Below are positions 36,621-49,923 of a stretch of DNA of 64,000 bases, piece by piece. The first letter of the stretch is position 1. Each line of letters begins with the position of its first letter. This stretch comes from Datnioides undecimradiatus. Lineage: Eukaryota > Chordata > Actinopteri > Lobotiformes > Datnioididae. The stretch lies in the NCBI GenBank assembly GCA_008933995.1, contig WARS01000033.1:6131787-6195786 (forward strand), read 5' to 3'. The notes beneath the pieces were generated by a model. That model saw only the letters and a list, made by a program, of their open reading frames with translations. It was not told the DNA's origin and did not search any database. Made by a program: the position numbers and the translations under genes.

Positions 36621-37380
36621 AGAGAGCCTTCATGTAAATATTCAGAAGCACAGTTTTGAACAGTTAAGTCCCATAGACCTGTGAGTGTGACCTCTGAGTG
36701 TGTTGTTGTTAAGTCATGCAAAATCTGATGAACAGAGAATATAGTTTATACTTAAGTCCATTTACTAAAAGCTTTCAGCGGTATTTCCAATATTCACCGC
36801 TTATATAATCTGATGACAAACGATTTGTCTTAATAGGACAAAGACTTTTGACGTTATCTGTACAAATAGAGGAGTTATTTGAAAACAGTGCCATCATCTG
36901 GCTGCAGGGCATCATTTCCAAATGATGCAACTGATTCACCTCATTACATTTAAACATACTTTTCCCAGAGTGATGCAACCCTTCCCTCCACGGTGCCCCT
37001 GCCCTCTGGAGCCACTTAATGATGCTGAGTCATGGATTTTTGGATCAGATGGTGCATCAGATCTTGTAGGTCAGGAAGCACTTGATGATATAAGAGCCAG
37101 CCTATCCTTGTTGTGGTGAACCTAATCTTGTTTAAATTCATGTGTCTCCTCTTGTGGACAGATGCTGCACGTTATCTGTCATCTGAAGTCACGCAGACAC
37201 ATGAGACGCAAAACCCTTTTCTTTATTCAGCCACAGGGGGCGCTGTTGGCTAGGTGGTGACATATAACTACGTTCACGTTGGAAAATTATTTATTTTTTA
37301 TTGATATTAGACTAATTGTTAATATAAAAAGATTCAATAATCATAATCTGAATTGTCTTTAAATACAGGCAGCATTTTGT
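36621..37380. other. dhx33-c1qbp intergenic spacer
   Basis: About 0.75 kb without an open frame of interest. Mostly AT-rich, with no repeat or RNA gene recognised. Confidence 0.5.
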
Positions 37381-37564
37381 TGGTTTTCTTTCGCTTTAAA
37401 GCAGTACTTCCGGTGCAGAGGTCATGGCAGTGATAGGTCAATGTGTCCTTCCACACGTGTTTTCTGTAAGCCTCTAGAAGTCGCAGTAACGGGGAGCTAG
37501 TCGGTCCTACAGAGCAGAGACTTATTCATTCTGTCGTTACACAGTTTAGTATTTCCATACAGCC
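37381..37564 (+). promoter_or_regulatory. c1qbp: c1qbp promoter/leader with ETS-type site and E-box
   Basis: ACTTCCGG (37406-37413) is a full ETS/GABPA-type core, common in promoters of nuclear genes for mitochondrial proteins. CACGTG lies at 37454-37459. No TATA box is seen. Both are motif matches only. Confidence 0.45.
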
Positions 37565-39908
37565 ATGCTAAAGTCCGTTGTCCGTGCGGTGGGATCCGCT
37601 GTTCGCCTCTCGTCTGCCGCCACGACCACAGCCCGGGTTCTGCCACTCAGCTGTCCGACACTGCGCACCCCAAGTTCGGCAACAACTCGGCCCTTCACCC
37701 GGTCTCTCTGGATGTTGAATAACAACGGAGCCTCGTCGGGATACAGGCCCAAACTGTTCAGTTCTAAAGTGTTGAATCCCTCGGTGTCCTGTGGATGTGG
37801 AGGACTGCACACAGAAGGTAACATTTAATGTGGAAGTGTTGAAATCAGCCGAGCTAGCCTGCTTGCTAGCTAGCTGTCTTGCTAGCTTGTCTCGCATCGG
37901 GCAGTAGAGCACGACGAGAGAGAAACACGCTTTATATAAAAGACCTGACGTTATAATGCTGCCTGGTTAACCTTTACTTGGGCCCTTTCTTACGGCATAT
38001 AACCCTTAAACACAACTCATTGGACTTTCAGCAAATTACGTCAGCACCTCACGTTTGGCAACCACATTTAGCATCCTCTCACCGTAACTTAGCTTTCACC
38101 TTGAAACCTGTCTTCAGCTGTCATCATCAGAAAAAGTAACACGTGGAGATAAATTAGGAATTAAGCCACAAGCAAAGCCAGCGTTCAGAGAAGTTCACAT
38201 TATGTGTTGAAATGTGAAATCGCCTGTTGAGTGTCAATCAATGGAGGACTGATGAGAGGTGATGTGAGGAACCATGTGATGCCCTGTGTGTATATCAACA
38301 GAAGCAGTTACAATGCACCCATCTTTAATAAGGATCCAATTTATCATCAGCATGTGCAGATTATATTAATAACATTCAACATTCATTATATTTATTTGGC
38401 CAAAACATAACTAAAGCAATTAGATAAAAGCCTAATGTCATTGTGAGTGCTGATGTGGTGGCGGCTCCAGATGAAGCATTGACAGGGAAGGTCAAGCAGG
38501 GTAAAGCTGAGCTACTGAAAGTTGTATTACAGTTGCTGCAGGATTAAACGCATTGATTATGCACTCGATCATAATTGTATATCCTGTTATACCAACAGGT
38601 GACAAAGCATTTGCTGATTTCCTGTTTGATGAAATCAAAGAGGAGAGGAAGATCCAGAAAAGCAAAACCCTACCTAAGATGTCTGGAGGATGGGAACTGG
38701 AGATGAACGGCACAGAGGCTAAACTCACGAGGACTGTCGCTGGAGAAAAGTAGGGCTGGCACACCTGGTGATCCATCCACTTCTTGTCGACACTCAGGCA
38801 GACTAACGAGCTGTTTCTCTTTCTGTCAGAATTACCGTCACGTTCAACGTCAACAACAGCATTCCTCCTAACTTTGAGGAAGAGGCAGAGCAGGGGCAGC
38901 AGAAATCTCCAGAAGAAGAGGTAAGTTAGACCAAACTCAGTGGTTTTATAGGTGTATGTAAAATGTGAGCAGTCATGACTGCACTGGCCCCGACGATTAT
39001 GTTTGAGCCAGAAAGTGATCAATAAAAAAAATCTTCTTTAACCCTTTTACATTGTGCAAATGTTTAAAAGTACATGCCAAAAAATGCAAAATATCAATTT
39101 CCTCGTATTCTTATAATAAAACCCAGTTCTTTCCATAAAACAAACTTTGCATGTGCTAACATAAGCTTGAAGCAGTTCATTTCAACCTGCTTTTCACTGC
39201 TCAAATCAAATCCCTCCAAACGTTTTATCCCAGTTTGCGATTCCCGTTTCTGCTTCCTCCATTTCATCTGTGCTTTAAAATATGAATATTCAAATGATCG
39301 TACTCCTGGGTTTTCTTTTTTACAGCCAGAAATTGTGTCCACACCCAACTTTGTTGTTGAAGTAACGAAACAGGCTGCAAAACATTCCCTGGTGTTTGAC
39401 TGCCACTACCCTGAAGATGAGGTAAGTATGGACTGTATAGGTTTATACAGAACTCAGATGTACTGAAAGCACAGTGTCACTGAGATTAAGTAGTAAGTAG
39501 ATTAAGTAGTAATTTCATGTTTTTATTTTGCAGGTCAGTCATGGTGAAGGAGAAGACGAGAGCGACATCTTTGCCATCCGTGAGGTCAGCTTCCAGCCTG
39601 AAGGAGACACCGAGTGGAAGGAGACCAGCTACACGCTCAACACAGACTCTCTGGACTGGGTAAGACTGCGAGTTAACACAAGACAATAACATCATTTGCA
39701 CCTATCAGATAAAAACCTGTGTTACACATGAGTCACTGGAACTGCTGTTGTTTTTCAGGCCCTGTACGACCACCTGATGGACTTCCTGGCTGACCGGGGG
39801 GTTGACAACACCTTTGCCGATGAACTGATGGAGCTGAGCACTGCTATGGAGCATCAGGAGTACATCAAGTTCCTGGAAGACCTCCAAGGCTTTGTCAAAT
39901 GTAACTGA
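37565..39908 (+). CDS. c1qbp: Complement component 1 Q subcomponent-binding protein (p32/gC1qR), mitochondrial
   Basis: C1QBP forms an acidic doughnut-shaped trimer in the mitochondrial matrix, where it supports mitochondrial translation; it is also reported at the cell surface. Six exons join in phase: 37565-37817, 38599-38749, 38830-38920, 39326-39421, 39534-39659 and 39759-39908 (TGA), giving 288 residues. Exon 1 encodes an Arg/Ser/Ala-rich, acid-free targeting sequence of about 80 residues. The conserved body begins with DKAFADFLFDEIKEE, then LPKMSGGWELE, ITVTFNVNNSIPP, an acidic loop, TPNFVVEV, CHYPEDE, FAIREVSFQ, YTLNTDSLDW and ALYDHLMDFLADRGVDN, ending in a helix (EYIKFLEDLQGFVK). It follows dhx33 on the same strand, as I recall in human. 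Length and exon phases show no defect. Confidence 0.96.
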
Positions 39909-40564
39909 TGCTACAATTAAGCTTAATTTCACTTTTACTCAGAACACATATTGGCAAAGTTGGAGGTATGATGATACAGTGAGACTGAAGCACTGATTGA
40001 TCAATTGATAGCTTTGGCGCTCTACAGAGACTCATGATTACTTCCTTTAGTGTCTGTGATCAGTGAGCCACGTAGCCAGGACGTGTCACATTAATACCTG
40101 GCTACAAAAGCGTTCTTTATGTTCAGATGTGAGTTTATTTTTCTGTAAGTTAAAGGAGGAAGTTTAAATTAAATATATGAATGCCGTAAATAATCCAGGT
40201 CATGACAATGTGCAGAAACCATCGTCCCAAGAAATGTCTCTCAATTTTAGTCTCAACTGCAGCCGTTTGATATGGTCCAGTCAGTGTTTGTGAATGTTCA
40301 GCTATCCTCAAACCAATAATGGGACAATTTGTCAAGACAGGAAGCAAAACAGAAGAACCACAGAACTAACTCAGCCCTCCCTTCGTTAAATGTGACAGCT
40401 TCTGGCTTTACAACTTGACAGTCTTGCTTTGAGTCTTACTCCCAGCTGGCTTGGCAAAGGTGTTAATGACAAATACTGATTTGACTGTGTCAGACCATAA
40501 TGTGTGGAGTCTAAATTTGAATGGCATACAGCAGAGTATCTCCAGAGAATGGAGAGCAGTGTCC

Positions 40565-40570
40565 AATAAA
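40565..40570 (+). terminator. c1qbp: c1qbp poly(A) signal
   Basis: First clear AATAAA downstream of the stop codon, giving a 3' UTR of about 0.68 kb. Confidence 0.6.
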
Positions 40571-40589
40571 ACAGTTTGATATTAAACAG

Positions 40590-42600
40590 ATGATTTCATC
40601 CATGTTTTGTTTCTGTATGCCAGCCAAATCAGACCTCAGCCACTGAAAACCCTCCACGCGTCAAGTCCCGGTTGAGATTAACGCGGTTCTAACTTCTGGT
40701 TTTCGGACTTACACGAGTTTCAAATATACGCAAGAGTTGACAGAAAGAATGCCGAGTATTTCAGCATGATTGAGGATAAAATGTGAGTGTGCAGGTGTTA
40801 AAATACTTAAAAGCACCAGTATATTCTCTTAATGTTCTCATACGTTATCTGTGGCTTTCTATTGGCAGAAGTTCTGTGACTCTTCAAGCGATTTGTGAGC
40901 AAAGCATACATACACACGCGTCATGTCCAGCTGCTAATTGCCAAAAAGCTGTAGATCTTTATTCTCACAAGGACAAACCCACAGGATATTACTGCATTTT
41001 AATAACTGTTTCTTCTTTCTTACATATCTCTAGAAACAGCACAACACTTTCAGCCCAAATTGACTCTGCCTCTCGCGAGCCTCAGGCAGAAGTGCCTCCA
41101 GACTCAAATATGCACAGTAACGTGCAAAAAAACACAAAAACAGTGAAAATATTAACAAGCAGTATTATAACAAGGTGCGCAAAATGTATGAAACTGCATT
41201 AATATCAGCAGCCAAAGGTAATGAGATGGAAAAAGGGGATTCAAAGGGCAATATGTTTAAAATGAAACTTCACTGTAACTGAGATAAATTATGGAAAACA
41301 AAACAAAAACTATATATAACTGTAAAAATCTGCTTCAAAAGAGGGGGAGGCTTTAATTAGAAATGAAATAATCAACCCAGGCAATAACTATAGGAAATCT
41401 CTCACTGACACACACACAGAGCACTTAGGTGTGTCCAAATGTTGTATCTCGATGCCAGAGTAAGCTGTATAAGTGACTTAGAAGGAGGGGTCACTGCTGG
41501 GGCACGGTGGAGCTGCAGTCACACAGGCTCATCATTAATTAAAGGGACATCTGCATTCAGTGCTGCTGTAAAGACTTAATTACACAGGGTCTGTGGCACG
41601 CATTTGATTAGCGTGGTCATCGTGCATCAGCTAGATATGTAAGAAAACAGAAGAGCAGCTCTTCCTGAGGTGACTGAGGGTGTTGATGCAGGGTGTGATC
41701 AGACTGTCAGCAACAACAGTCTGCCCACAGTTATATAGAGAGGTCATATTATTGTGTAGTAGGGTATGGTAGGTAGAGCATTGCAGGGTTTCAGTCCATA
41801 AAGCCTTTATAACAAAGCTGGAGAATACAGAGGTGCAGAGAGGGGATCAGGTGGCTCTGTTGTGCTGTTGGAGGCATTTTGCTGCATAGTTTGGGTCCAG
41901 TGGTTCCCTTAGAGGGAACGCTCACTGCAAATCAACATGAAGTTATTCTGAGTCATCGCCTTATGGTGAGACGTTCCTGTCCTGATGGGAGTGGTTTCAT
42001 CTAGGATGAGCACTCCATCAATAGGTGAGTATAAAAATGATGGGAATCACATGATACAGCCCTTCCAGTCACCAGATCTTTGGACTGATGTAATTAGGCG
42101 TTGCTTTCATGACCTAATATCTGTGTTTGTTCCCTCAGAAGAGTTCAGAGACTTGCAGGGCTTCAGGGTTTTGAGGAGTAAAATCCACAGACTGTTAAAC
42201 ATGTTTGTATGTACTAACCATTACCCGGTTCGATGCTCATGCAGACCTCCAACTGTTGTTTTAAGACAGACTTTACAGACTGTACAGAGGTACAGAACCT
42301 GAGTAAACATACTACGTTACTGTTTGCATCCAGCTATCTAAAATTTGAAATGGTATACTCTGAAGTGATTTTTAGTGTGCCATAGGAGTATTATATGAAA
42401 GTGACATAGTAAGCGTTAAGGTAATATTGATGATTTCAGACTACGACTAAGCCGCACTACTATTACTGATAATAATAACAATAAAAAAATCTTTTGGGGT
42501 TTGCTCTATCAATTATTACCGACCCCAGTAATGGGTGGTCAGAAGGACTTTACCACTATAGGAAGTTGACATAATGATAGCGGCTCTTACACAACAGGCC
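40590..42600. other. c1qbp-mlxipl intergenic region
   Basis: About 2 kb without a recognisable gene. Open frames are short and lack splice phasing or known motifs. It may contain mlxipl regulatory sequence or an alternative upstream first exon (mammalian ChREBP-beta uses one), but I could not identify either. Confidence 0.5.
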
Positions 42601-42804
42601 ACGCAAACTGTCAGTGGTGTGCGGGGAGACAGACGGTTGTCTCTCGGCTGACAGATGAGGGGCCTCAGTGCTGCTACCGAGCGCCACTTGTTTGAGGAAA
42701 TATTGGACTATCTGAAGAAAACAGGGGCGGGGGGAGGAGGGGGAGTCAGTTGAGGAGAAAGTTCACTGTCTGACCGAAAGGCAAGCCCTGAATGAGGGCG
42801 CACC

Positions 42805-45800
42805 ATGGCGGGCAAAGGGAGAGTCTGTGCAGCCGGACGGACCGAGCTCCAGGACTCTTCAGACTCGGACTCAGAGACGGAGGGGGAACCAGCTCGGGTG
42901 GCCGGGACCGGACCGTCCGCCGGCTCCCTCCCCAGCGCGCAGGTCATCCACAGCGGACACTTCATGGTGTCGTCGCCCCACAGCGACTCTGCGCCGCGCA
43001 GGAGGAAAAGCGGCGGATCTCTGAGATATGACTTTGACACGGTGAACAGGACGTGGTGTCAGACGTACCGGTACGGCCCGCTCAGCTCCGGGAGCCTGAG
43101 CATCGACCCCACTCTGACCCGCCTGTTTGACTGCATGTCCCTGGCCTACAGGTGGGTCCCTATTGACTGGTCATGGACAGGGTTCAGCACCCACCACAGA
43201 TCAGTTTAGCTGCTTTTACATTTGCAGATTATTTTTTCCATTTAAAACTACTGAACCGTCCCTTTGTCATCTGCAAGAATAGCTGTGTGAATACTTTATA
43301 TTGGAGGTTTCATGCATCACTGTGTAATGTAATGTCCTCCAGTGACTTTCATATGAAAGTTTTTGTACACATTAAAAACACATTAAAAACTGCACATCAT
43401 TAAAAAAAAAAAAAGTGAACCTGCAGGCCAGAGTTGATATTTCCTTCTCCCTGCAGTCACCCCCACTCTGTAGTTCATCAGTTATATATGTTTTATCAGT
43501 CTGTTCATGTCCAGGTCCACATTAAAGTGTAAGTGTTTCAGCAGGTTTCTCTTTTAAAAGGGGTGGCTGGGTTGTAACGTGTGTGTGGATGTGTTAGAAG
43601 AGGGATTTTTTGCAGTCTCTTGCACAACAGCTTGGAAAATCTTCACTGGAAACTGGACTTTGATTCTAGTTGGCAGCACTGGGGAGATTACGGTGTAACT
43701 GAGGGAAGCAGAGAAGATCCTGAAATGATGCCCCTGGTTTGTTAAAAAAGAAAAATTAAAGTTAGTGTTGCTTTGATTTAACACCGTGCTTATTTAAGGA
43801 CTTTACTTTTACGCGTAGCATTTATGAAAGCGATATTTTGCACTAACCTTGACAAAAAAAAGCACCTGCCCTTTCAGGAACGTCCACCGGGAATGTCCTA
43901 GAGGAATTATAACTTTATATAACCGCACATTAATAAAACTAACTAATAAGCAAGCTTTATTATGCTAACTTGCAATAGTTGCCATAAACCTTCAGTCCAA
44001 AGAAAACATTTTTCCTGCCAGTGACTGTGTGCCAGTTTTGTATTTTTTTTATAGTTTGATGATAGTTGCACAATAAACCCTGAGCCTGCTTTGGCAGCCA
44101 GCGCAGCAGACTGCAGCATGCATGTTGATATAAAGGACTTTTACATAAAGGACATGAAGAACTTCAACTGCTGCTCGGCTGCACACGAATTCTCATTAAC
44201 CAGGCTGTGGTTAATTTGTTCCTCCCCGAACAGTTTTTCTTTTTTTTTTTTTGGTAATATGCTGCCTCTGCTGTTTTGGAGTGTGTGACATGCAGAGATG
44301 TCACTCCATTAAAAGCGTGTTGAAAATGACCCCACTGGCTTCCTAGCAACTCCCTGAGCACCTCACATTAGGGGGCTTTCTCGCAGCACTCAGCAGGCTT
44401 AGGGACACTGGATAAAAGTGCAAACAGCCTGGCAGTGTACTGGTGAATAAGCTGGTTGGGTACTATTAGTCAAAATCAAGACAGATTTCTAACGGGGGTG
44501 AGGTAGAGAGGTTACTGATTTATGGACTCATTTCTAGATGTCTCATTTCAACAGAGGGGGGAAAAGCAGTGCATTGAACATTCCCTCTTTTTCCATGAAC
44601 AAATCCTGTATTTTTAGAAATTGACCCAAAAAAAATCAAAACAAAAACAAAATACATAACTATTATTGTGCATGCATTGTTGTTTTTTTCTTTTTGTGCA
44701 GCGGTAAGATAGTCTCCCCCAAGTGGAAGTCTTTTAAGGGTCTGCGGTTACTATGGAGAGATAAGATCCGTCTGAACAACGCGATCTGGAGAGCTTGGTT
44801 CATTCAGTGTGAGTCCAGCGCTCTCTACCTCCTCTCTCTGCTACTGTTAAATATATTACCATTACTAAGAAAAGAAAGACATTAATGGCAAACACAACAG
44901 AAACTGTGACAAATTGTGTGTGTGTGTATATATTAAATAAAATAAATGAAATTAAAGACATATATAAAGAGTTTACAATTCCACTTTTTTCTCTAGCTGC
45001 ATTCATGGAAACACCACTTAGGTTGCAGCAATATACTGGTACTGCATGACACAGGGTTATGGAAATTGGCGATTTGCTTATTTGCAGTGTTGAGTTCTAC
45101 TGAGTTAGTGTTATCAAAAACATTTTGGGTTTAAGTTTCAAGTTTCATGTCTCTCAGGACATAATGTTTTTTGGTATTATAATAAAGTATTTGCTTAAAC
45201 AAAGAAACCCCTTTGGTTCCCATTTCGTTATTGTAACTGATACTAGTAAAAGTATATACTAATAATTGTATTATACAGTATGTGAGACCCTGAAACTGTG
45301 ATATCATAAAGTGAAAATCCAAATACCACTGCAATCTCAGACACTACAGTAAAATATATGATGCCTGTCCAAATGGAGCGAATCCCGATGATGTGTTGTG
45401 TCTGTGTTTAGATGTGGAGAAGAGGAAGAACCCAGTGTGTGGGTTTGTGACACCGCTGGAGGGCTCGGAGGCCGATTCACATCGAAAGCCTGAAGTGAGC
45501 GACATGTTTCAAAGTGGAATGTGTTTTTGAGTAAATCGGACTATTAATATAAAAGCTGTGGTCTCTTTTACCAATTTATTCTGAGTTCAGTGGACAGTAT
45601 ATATTGTAGAGTTTTGTTTTTTCTGTTGTACACCGTTGAGGTGTGGGTTCCATCTGTAGAGAAAATGAAATGTTTTGTATCTCTGCCTCTTGTCACCAGG
45701 CAATTGTATTAGAGGGCAGCTACTGGAAACGAAGGATTGAGGTGGTGATCAAGGAGTATCACAAATGGAGGATTTACTATAAGAAGAGAGTGAGCATTCC

Positions 45801-48800
45801 TTTTTTTTTAAGAACGCAAACAGTATTTCATTTTCATGTTCCCCAGAGGACGAGTCGTCATACAGGCTTTGGGGATTCCCCGGCTTTTAAGAGCATTTTG
45901 ACATATGTGATTTGGTGTGACCTAAAATGACATTACTAGATGTTTTGCTGCAAAATTACAAATATTCATGGTCCTCAGAGGATAAACTCTATTGACCTTT
46001 GAAGTCCCAGATGTTTTCATCAGCACCATCTGCACTATAAAAATACAATGCTGTCTTTGACGATCTATTGACTGAATCCTCCACTGCCTCCATAAGGTTC
46101 ACATTTGTGGTTTTCACCATAAATATCTCTACCATTACTGGATGGATTGCCTTGAAATTTGGTAGAAATATTTATGTCCCGTCAAGATAAATTATTTAAA
46201 CTTTGGTAAGTGGCAGCAGCATCATCAGTAATTGCTAATTAGCAAATGTTACAATGCAAAATGTAAAGTCTAAATGTAATCCAGGCTAAGCTAATGAGCA
46301 TGGTAAAAATTCTACCTGCTGCTCTAGTGGCTGTAGACTCCTTTATCTTCAAGTCAAACTTCACAGTGTTTGCCTTCTTGTCTTTTGCAGCTCCAGAAAA
46401 AGAAGGATGACATTCTATCAATGCTACACGAGGTAGGACAACAGACCTGCTTTAATTTTTATTATTTTTTGTCTCGGTTTGAGTTTTTGATTTTCAGTAA
46501 CGCAGACAAATTCTGATTCTAACCTCTGAGAACTGAGGCTGACCGATCGACCCAGAGGCTTCAGTGTGAGTTTTGAGTGACCTGCTTACGTTGTTTACTT
46601 TTGAATGCAGTTGGAGCTCAGCATATGATCACCAAAGTCCCCCAAGTGGCTATTTTTAGCATGTGGATTTAGCCTCCCTCAGTTAACTAGAAAAGGAAAA
46701 GAGAACACACACACACACACACACACAAAACAGAAACGTGCAAAACAACTTGCGTCATGGCCTGGCATTTGTAGGCAATTGACACATATTGATTGCCCAC
46801 CTCGACAATACCTCTAACACCCCCCCCCCCCTCAGGCTTTATCTTTATTCAAGTCAAATAGCTGCAGAATTTAATGTCATTTAATCAAATCTGACCTACT
46901 TCCAGCAGCGCTTTGTAAAAGTTGAGCAGCGGAGGGGCAGCGAGTATGGCAGTGACGTCACGCTGGCAGAAACAAACAAAAGGCGAGAGGAGAGAACGAG
47001 GAGAAAGGCAAAGAGAGGGAGGGACCCTGGGGAAGCACCTCATGCATGATAGTATTCACATGAGAATGTGACATGTGCCCTAGCAAGTCTCAGCCCACCG
47101 TCTCTTTATTACCTCTCTCACCTTTGGCATCATCCCTCCTCTGTTTTTATTCTCTCTTTGATTTACTGTGTCACTGGAAGCCCGGTATTAACTTAAGGTC
47201 AAACAATTGGCCCAGTGCAAGGATAATATCTGTCTGTCGGTGGCCCAAACTCACCGCGTATTGTGCGGCACTTCAAACAACACGTATCAGCACGCAGTTG
47301 ACGGGTCAAAGATCACCAAACCGGCTTTTTATGCTCAGCGTTCCCAAAGTGTTATCTTGCCTGCCTCTCAGATTATATCCTGTGGCTGGGGAAAAACACC
47401 TCCGCGAAACCCGGGGGGTTGTTTTTGAATCATTTGTGTTTATGGCATATAGTTTATAACAGAATTAAGCTCTTTAAGACCCAATCCAAGATTTAATTGC
47501 CTGTATAATTTTAGTTTCAGCCCCTATACTCATAAACTCTTAAATAATCTGATTTGAGTGGAGAGAGAGTTGCCTTATCTGCTTTTGGCAGGCGTCATAT
47601 TCAATGAGCGTTTTGTCTGTAAATCAATCACAGACTCAAATGACATATGCTACTGTCAGTGCTCACATCAGAAGGCAGGCAGCTGAATCAAAGCTGAGCC
47701 AAATCAATTATATATATATAATATAATATATATGCAATCTATGAGAAGTCTGGCTTATGAAGGTCAAATATTGATAAATATTAATATTTCTATAGATTAG
47801 ATTAATAGAATAGATTATTATTACTACAGGATTTTTAGGCACGCTTGCAGTATGGCCCAAAGCATCATAGTGTATGTCTGTCTCTCAACTGCTGGACGTG
47901 CTGCCATGAGATTTCATACTGACATTCATGTTCCCCCGAGGATGAATCCTACTGATGATCCCCTGACCTTTCATCTAGCAGTACCGAGGCTGACATTTGT
48001 TCTTCACAATAAGGTATCTTTGCAGCATTTAAATGTCTTAGGCATGCGGCTGCATACCCGCAATACCTGCAACTGAATGGCTGTGCTTTTGTTTGGCTGC
48101 AGTTAGCAAATGTTCGCAGGCTCACACGCTAATCTAAGATGGTCAGCACCGTCGTTTTGAGCACATTAGCATCCTCATATTAGCATTTAGCCTCAGAATT
48201 GCCTGGAAGAGTCATTAGTTGAGACTTGACATATGTGTTCCCTTTTCCTATTTTCTCAATGTGGAAAAAAAGCTTGCCTTAAGACAAAAAGAAGATAGAG
48301 GCATTAGAAATCTCATCAAACTTTGCCTGTGTCATTTAATTGAATCTCTTCTGTATTGTTTTCCTGTTTCTCATTTCACTTTAAGATCAGTTTAATGTCA
48401 CGCACCACGTAGTTGCAGGAAACCCCTCAAAAACGTAAAAAAAATTACCTGTCGGAAGTGGGAAATGTGAGGCGCTCACATGCACGTACATTTTTTTATT
48501 TTTTTTTTTTTTTACTTCAGCGAGACTGAGGCAGCAGCAGCTTGTGTTGGTAAGGGGCCTCAGGTCTGCCTGTCCGCCTGCACGTGAGTGTGACTGCCAG
48601 AATTAGGTCAGGGACAAAAGGCTGCTGCTCTTATTGAAACGGTGAGACATCAAAATAAAGACATGAACAAAGCAGACATAATGATAACCTGTAAGGGGCT
48701 AGTGTTTTTGAACAATATGCCAAAACTGCTTTTTCATCATGCACTGTACTTCACACACACATAGACACACACACACACACACACACGCATGCATATGCAC

Positions 48801-49883
48801 ACAACAATCTTACCTCATTTCTACTTGTACACTTACATTCTCCCTGAAAGAAAACAAATCGAGAGGTAAATGAATAAATTATAAGAGAGGGGATGTCGTG
48901 CGCTTAGACGTAATCAAAACAGTTTCCGGCCCAATCTGGGCTTCCCTATAAATGTGGCCTCCGACTTAGAAGTGGAGGGCAAAGACGAGAAGATCAGGGT
49001 GAAGCAAAGCGTCTCAAACAGAGGGAACAGACCGGTCTGGAGCTTCATTTTCTGTGAGTTCATTTTATTGGATTTTAAGAGGAGAATGGAGACTTGGGAA
49101 AGCGCGGCGTTGCATCTTCCTGACTGGCTGTTTATCTAAAAACAATATGTGATGGTAAAGGAGACGCATCTGCTGCACATGCGGCTTTTTGTTTTTGCGT
49201 ATGTGACTGTGGGTTGTGCTTTTGTGAATTGGAATTGTCGTATTTTTAAGGATCCACTGAATTCGCACATGACAAACAGCCTTTTTAACACTAAAAGACT
49301 AAAGGTACACTTTTCCACTCACCGCTGAATGCTGGACACAGACGGTTGGGGAGAATCACTTTGCTTTTTCAGTCCTATTAGTAGGGAGCCCTCTAATGGA
49401 TAGATCCAGTATTGGTTTGGTGTGTCACTAAAAGTTGATTTGATGTGGTTTTAAACTTCAGGGTCAGACCTGCCAGGCCAGACTGGAGAAATGGTCCAAT
49501 CAGATGTACCAGGAGCCTGAGGCTGCGCCGGTGGAGGCCCACATGTTTGACCTGGACTGCCTTCTGTCCGACATCTCCGACACCCTGTTCACCATGACCC
49601 AAAAGCCATGTCCCTGGGCCAGTGACCGACACGACAGTGAGTAGTCGAGCGACTTTCATCTGTGACTTTGCACTGCTCTCGAAAGCAGCATCAAATGATT
49701 GAGAGTCTTTAAAAATAAGATAGACAACTAGGGGCCTGTGAGCTGCACCGCAGGATTGAATATGCATTTATCATTTGGATGAAGATAAATTCCTGGGTCT
49801 ACTTCATTTTTTGCTTTTTTATCAAATAACTGTCAAAACTAATCAGCCTAGCTTGCTGCCATGTCTGCCATCAACTGGAACCC

Positions 49884-49923
<40 letters not shown>

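Noticed and set aside
41985-42302. Open frame of 105 codons between c1qbp and mlxipl, with a segment faintly like a dispersed repeat
   Set aside because: No protein motif, no splice phasing and no defined repeat borders; the resemblance is too weak to call.
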